Shown here: piece by piece, positions 10,001 to 10,284 of the stretch
Layout: each line of letters opens with the position of its first letter
How positions within the stretch are numbered: the stretch's first letter is position 1
NCBI GenBank assembly: GCA_003151315.1
Contig: PLXF01000065.1
Location: forward strand, 1 to 10,284
DNA from: Parachlamydiales bacterium
GTDB taxonomy: Bacteria > Chlamydiota > Chlamydiia > Chlamydiales > SM23-39
Direction of reading: 5' to 3'
Length of the DNA: 10,284 nt
Notes under the pieces: model-generated
The model's database searches: none
What the model was told of the DNA's origin: nothing
What the model saw: the letters and a program-made list of their open reading frames with translations, nothing else
Translations under genes and position numbers: made by a program

Positions 10001-10200
10001 TCGAAGATGGGCAAATGAATGGCTATACAGATGTGGAAAAAGAAGCTCTCCTCTCCTGGCTACGACCCCATCGAGCTATCATCGACGAAATCCAAACTTA
10101 TTTCTATGCAGAGGTATTGCGCAGCCGTCCTCGCGACCGAGATTCGTTTCCTCATAGCCAGCTTGCGGGTTTTCTCGAAACGATTCGCCAAAATAGGTAG
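1051..10200 (+). CDS. Giant DUF3638/DUF3645-like SF2 ATPase with N-terminal membrane segment
   Basis: A 3049-residue protein in one unbroken frame; biochemical role unknown. Order seen: Pro-rich tail (1-50); hydrophobic Trp-rich segment (64-86); long helical, charged region (90-1040); beta-rich, Trp/Tyr-rich stretch (about 1045-1310); helical region; charged linker with coiled-coil tendency (about 1730-1870); ATPase core (1931-2570); helical segment; 14-residue tandem repeat (2718-2745); acidic linker; unrecognised domain (about 2753-2890); C-terminal repeats (2891-3021). The core has Walker A TGAGKTS (1973-1979), DEHD (2119-2122), SAT (2398-2400), LIDGAGALLG (2464 on), HHAARGADAKL (2521-2531) and GRLRH (2555-2559). 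From memory of the families, spacing and flanks fit DUF3638 followed by DUF3645, known mostly from giant eukaryotic proteins. Cellular location is not proven; one membrane anchor or a secreted, host-directed protein are both possible. ATPase activity is inferred from intact motifs; helicase activity is not shown. G+C falls in parts, suggesting a mosaic origin. Confidence 0.9.
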   Translation: MTVNESATPLPRPPGERPPEVASPLAPPLRLEPLAQHEDPKPLNWKGAAPLPSKLVKQSKALQAIWNVVKYILNLIVWISGLWLIVNPIKNRLCKKFELALYEDIVLSSSGRHLMGASTSVLLNYLTDFFKRSPETPAALVKQIGQAARWSEKLEAAESSWTHDKKQKRLGELAAEIGREIQALKEGESLLAAGGLCLKNVQQPFLSQQFAMYRVTKEAKGYRLEVHSRDGMIAGTSFSLQEGQEKISSVIGFSGIEEAKLSDPALWHALLSLHLPPSADDKAGAEWEGYFTNILSDFLGRPGLALKGLLDLKENGPGDLQTESPLEKLLPLFEQNLERETGNHHAERQLNRVQNLWNVVYDKKTGQRQKLRLHLETLFKFFEAVKDGLAELPLQRFYLKEGLQALSQTVDTLHQKGSLSTEDWISISTELNAIEQYVKASEERPALKASLSWFSSLPQVAIETTAIQKLTSDLTYAGEIPFLEEQPKVAQIPAAREAAQPSANGKLIALDEIDTAYRAMQVEIRPETLATDLQRLAAQGKKNQDRVVEMQHEIVRSILSLPGWVESGVGEIKNNLWLTLSVSERFHILESLTELCEQIVLHIQDNNSCFPDRISALSRIRNLSDYLTRIDEKESGFTQQYGMYASISEHRLSIISFRDRLSAAALRNEEQEDLKHWHLQYARRNVWCEQNKKLSTKEFKDWPATKYKELLVRQLQSLEKILKEHMGWHKAGWLSKLSSWGLPIEHPMMRAAANSFKLGTESSDYSHKGNTTQEAVMDNPQKALKRVYSDIFLGGVESAKRKLPSQQLPSVEDFQAFLLALEDKMAIWNLLGIIEKSPELLSFFECRSALEIFFIRGIKETLKADPDLPAFLGDFFRRHIHRYWDRGDWESSLFLVRLAHTLRLFEPQICAHLDFQQFVQVKFDTCQEPVQRHLLATEFLWSLQRQKKISLADARRFLVFGFFFEHSQLTPESFDPVIDDEIRFALRRRAPFVVEQIGEDIQSVLDEICLLKGIPLPAGKWSGEYPVYRAGEIEIDLSRGAINDDRTGFALPPALLRSLSFRELFPKLRKEARLGGQPLKIPNGHAYTFKDSQGIEWRAESRRDQYFFYKKEEGQWLQYISKRDFLLPKSLKTPLPDYIQNQTFFVSANNPREFWVYNKENTPLFKINLRSKDKNGNQTVDRVDDLRAGGEMRQKMQVSPLSYMEPVHLHPFLSFEEGKQILVWSKSGTIKEIELPRHNLRFRIEKGGELICATPPFLGYRLMRNTASFPVLQGLPVSLPLAPPVGSEHLPIKLLVPHFQGWHLDMKPSPLLGIKLGFITKKVLSKILPESTHIPKFSWYFSQNENSQEGYWTFEVPPSDPEFGSPQGGAPVCADPESVAPQALLDLLEYTLHQTGVEKRAALFLGKQLLEQLQWVSLKTLSEKSLREQVLRIGALSLIGNPLIVTRIQPETCALGLQILLALKEKAPFFLESEIDGMILSTGMSYFKLGKHIDHNSRLTPVQEDSVREMICKQNPLFFGQLNAKPETRKPFFQAQLRTRSISGVEESLFKALKEKGTPTTPIFSQDLEKLMRTFPRVYKILQGPSNSLDFRKMKLTFRLAPASNFTDFMEMLFDLKEKNPGLVLPELPDVAPFKLTFQDFKEDQQLYKAHRQKSEETFRTFFKDVSELLPDPAAIAAPPHTQNPFLPNKDLLSSLLDIANAKEEHVWKLQEIQIEKAAGDKGKTPPLQSPEESDFLFSADELLEKTEVFSKEASKAPPKPDFSSLDKDPEPSVQKEVDRLNAQLERYEAPELFLVRDPGKLEQQITDKVLFWEKKARQSQEAVDQLLQHSRQQFQAAEKIGGRQLFVTWSDLKTAFLQGDLHSLCVDNKLRGIQEAELTKKLIHYYADKGMHKHALFTQKEYQTAKGENLLDSPATTENLFRLLTRKRGYNLNVYPNLLVIEETLGFLMGENQLNMVWTVLANSHSVCQAVTGAGKTSVIMVLLGLLKANGQNLVTLKFLDPLFAENARHLQKNLSLVMKKRVTTLLFSPKTPITLRLAGGKQQSIFKEMYEDLLQTIQDKGCVITNRKSQPLLEAKFIALLNRAASGDSVQEIDQEHLFFLAKILHLMRSRQETICDEHDKMLHPRDEIHLALGQIDHPPEFAIETVKEVLETALKEKALRLAENGQAELTEQQRSSALEAIAKQMANKWGERGLDPTACFEYFWGLSDRIIDLPFSAEILDKLALTKDLFLTYLPLAFSQTAGQKYILSEEDGESVIPCEYTDIPREGSQFDNVIERLVYSTQYHFQKGVSSAYLKRWYERLRQEGLQEMEKDKLDSLDQTVANRTFQDYFPGQLLPKIISDVQIEKWRLEIASDPTKISRFLNLILPDLSIQRQKVSIDAQNQVSMSHASAGISATEGCELGLHPQFTPPKEKGDDTAKMVRSFLAKAGDSPQLLRYIASQPQNILSQLVEQQPQIGVLIDGAGALLGVRPEVAAQTLFEKTQFDLASVSYFDRSGHLQTIGNADAPMSQKGQMYPHHAARGADAKLSPSIPALLLANGRDPFEAVLQNAGRLRHPSHKLQIAVSEESGIKTLDELLSRSIAVQAKENGDNLYRSELQKIRDAVRSAMLDRLFHLCTHEEMGQSIQQFNHFKEAGSFLVTDQVEDWHESGVYFASHSSIQKKTEKPVNILIKARDKAKALCKQFKLEQSPWLAQYEPETLESYMPTGVWNNTQLTMGQQAQVEVDVQLSVTQEAQVEVQAIADEEEDPAFYLPWVDFSDNRKFGILGFSDFGRIPLKIYDYELTFTENHLPLRRKEWTQKIFHRTPHDRKQNRLHYIAFDYFEGIGNKNPLVTALDIMDVHQIVWDKSENYLIYDTHTRRFMTRNSDWRERPHQTSRAVAQRYKLDKMQIDLGKAWKTHWAWEKSQRTIISETQLNESSAQLKIYKMEMDLLNESSARFKKILKMEMDLKEEEKTYLAWKQSQTIIGETQLNKVVVQFKFEDGQMNGYTDVEKEALLSWLRPHRAIIDEIQTYFYAEVLRSRPRDRDSFPHSQLAGFLETIRQNR
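1240..1308 (+). other. Predicted transmembrane segment of the giant protein
   Basis: Residues 64-86 are nearly all hydrophobic (Ala, Ile, Trp, Val, Leu) with no acidic residue and a single Lys (70). They are followed by Lys90, Arg92, Lys95 and Lys96. A Pro-rich, hydrophilic stretch of about 50 residues precedes it. The positive charge on the C-terminal side suggests that the bulk of the protein stays on the cytoplasmic side if it is anchored in the inner membrane. No signal-peptidase site is evident. It is a single lobe, not the classic double hydrophobic lobe of chlamydial Inc proteins. Confidence 0.65.
6859..8760 (+). other. SF2/SecA-like ATPase core (DUF3638 then DUF3645-like)
   Basis: Encodes residues about 1937-2570. 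The block opens with PNLLVIEE and a conserved-looking Gln before Walker A (TGAGKTS, 1973-1979). It continues through an LLFSPKTPI strand, a KGCVITNRKSQPLLEAKF stretch and ICDEHDKMLHPRDEI (2117-2131), each corresponding in order to recalled DUF3638 features (MGEGKSSV; LPFSR; LLCQPEHILSFKL; LDESDEIL). A VIPCEYTDIPREGSQF segment (2259 on) corresponds to the VPYRAKD-PS-AEF signature of DUF3645. GISATEG (2396-2402) sits where eukaryotic members have GFSGTND. LIDGAGALLG, ARGADAKL and GRLRH follow in family order. The match is by eye against remembered family patterns; no profile search was run. Confidence 0.78.
9202..9285 (+). repeat. Two-copy 14-residue tandem repeat at the core/tail junction
   Basis: Residues 2718-2731 (LTMGQQAQVEVDVQ) and 2732-2745 (LSVTQEAQVEVQAI) are adjacent copies sharing AQVEV and the flanking pattern. 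The DNA copies (9202-9243 and 9244-9285) differ mostly at third positions, so the duplication is old or the protein sequence is under selection. An acidic DEEEED stretch follows directly, marking a flexible boundary between the ATPase module and the C-terminal tail. Confidence 0.7.
9721..9998 (+). repeat. Nested in-frame repeats in the C-terminal tail
   Basis: The segment 9721-9830 recurs at about 9892-9998, encoding KMxxDL...KTxxAW...TII.ETQLN in both. Between them is a shorter direct repeat: 9804-9854 (51 bp) and 9855-9908 (54 bp), both beginning ATTAAACGAGAGTTCAGCCC and ending GATGGAAATGGACTT, the second with one extra codon. KMxxDL therefore occurs at residues 2891-2896, 2930-2935 and 2948-2953. 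A third, more distant W...II.E.Q copy lies at residues 3003-3015. Frame is kept throughout. The near identity of the 51/54-bp pair points to recent duplication. Confidence 0.85.
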
Positions 10201-10210
10201 GGGACGGCTT

Positions 10211-10243
10211 GAAGATCTCTTTTTTGAAAAGAAGGAGATTTTC
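10211..10243 (+). terminator. Probable terminator hairpin after the giant gene
   Basis: Starting ten bases after the stop codon, 10211-10225 can pair with 10229-10243 in a 15-pair stem that includes three G-T wobbles, with a three-base GAA loop (opening to five if the last pairs melt). The 3' arm ends in TTTTC, not a long T run, so it is not a textbook intrinsic terminator. Its position and length still make transcription termination or 3' end protection the likely role. Confidence 0.45.
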
Positions 10244-10265
10244 CGCTCCGGTAGGGGGTGAGCGG
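10243..10265 (+). repeat. Inverted repeat CCGCTC...GAGCGG
   Basis: CCGCTC (10243-10248) and GAGCGG (10260-10265) are perfect inverted copies around an 11-base G-rich loop. It abuts the preceding hairpin, sharing base 10243, so the two structures would compete at that base. Function unknown; it may add to termination or be part of an intergenic repeat element cut by the window edge. Confidence 0.4.
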
Positions 10266-10268
10266 GTT

Positions 10269-10280
10269 GCGAAGCTTCGC
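10269..10280. repeat. 12-bp perfect palindrome
   Basis: GCGAAGCTTCGC reads the same on both strands. It lies three bases after the previous inverted repeat and four bases from the window end. It could be an operator or part of a dispersed palindromic element; the truncated context does not allow a choice. Confidence 0.4.
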
Positions 10281-10284
10281 GGTC

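Noticed and set aside
1051..10200. Possibility that the giant frame is an assembly fusion of several genes or contains frameshifts
   Set aside because: No internal stop, no internal region with a clear start and ribosome binding site, and motif order in the core is continuous. Giant size is normal for the DUF3638 family.
10019..10261. Plus-strand frame running past the end of the giant gene
   Set aside because: Starts inside the giant gene in another frame, with no good Shine-Dalgarno seen; the part beyond 10200 covers the inverted repeats. Not supported as a gene.
1..10284. CRISPR arrays, tRNA, rRNA or insertion sequences
   Set aside because: No regularly spaced repeats, no cloverleaf or rRNA signature, and no transposase-like product or terminal inverted repeats were seen.

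Overview
The window comes from a bacterial chromosome and most resembles an environmental (amoeba-associated) member of the Chlamydiae. The clearest hint is an adenylate kinase with a four-cysteine zinc LID and a C-terminal half that reads like chlamydial Adk. The coding DNA has mixed base composition, roughly 45-50% G+C overall but clearly higher in some parts and lower in others. Assignment below phylum is not possible from the sequence alone.

Layout: adk lies on the minus strand (42-794). A 256-bp divergent intergenic region (795-1050) follows, holding candidate promoters for both directions. Almost all the rest is one uninterrupted plus-strand gene (1051-10200) for a 3049-residue protein. 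The last 84 bp hold three inverted repeats, the first of which is a plausible terminator.

The giant protein is the point of interest. It has a proline-rich N-terminus, one strong hydrophobic segment (residues 64-86), more than 1800 residues of unrecognised, largely helical and partly beta-rich sequence, then an ATPase core at about residues 1931-2570. The core carries an ordered set of superfamily-2 helicase/SecA-like motifs: Walker A, a DEHD box, SAT, and late RGxD and RxR motifs. The surrounding sequence matches what I remember of the DUF3638/DUF3645 proteins, giant proteins of unknown function known mainly from fungi, oomycetes and other eukaryotes. After the core come a 14-residue tandem repeat, an acidic linker, an unrecognised low-G+C domain and a C-terminal cluster of Trp-rich repeats.

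The two genes show no obvious functional link. adk is housekeeping nucleotide metabolism. The giant gene looks like an accessory locus with its own extended -10 promoter and probable terminator. The other open frames on either strand look like shadows of these two genes.
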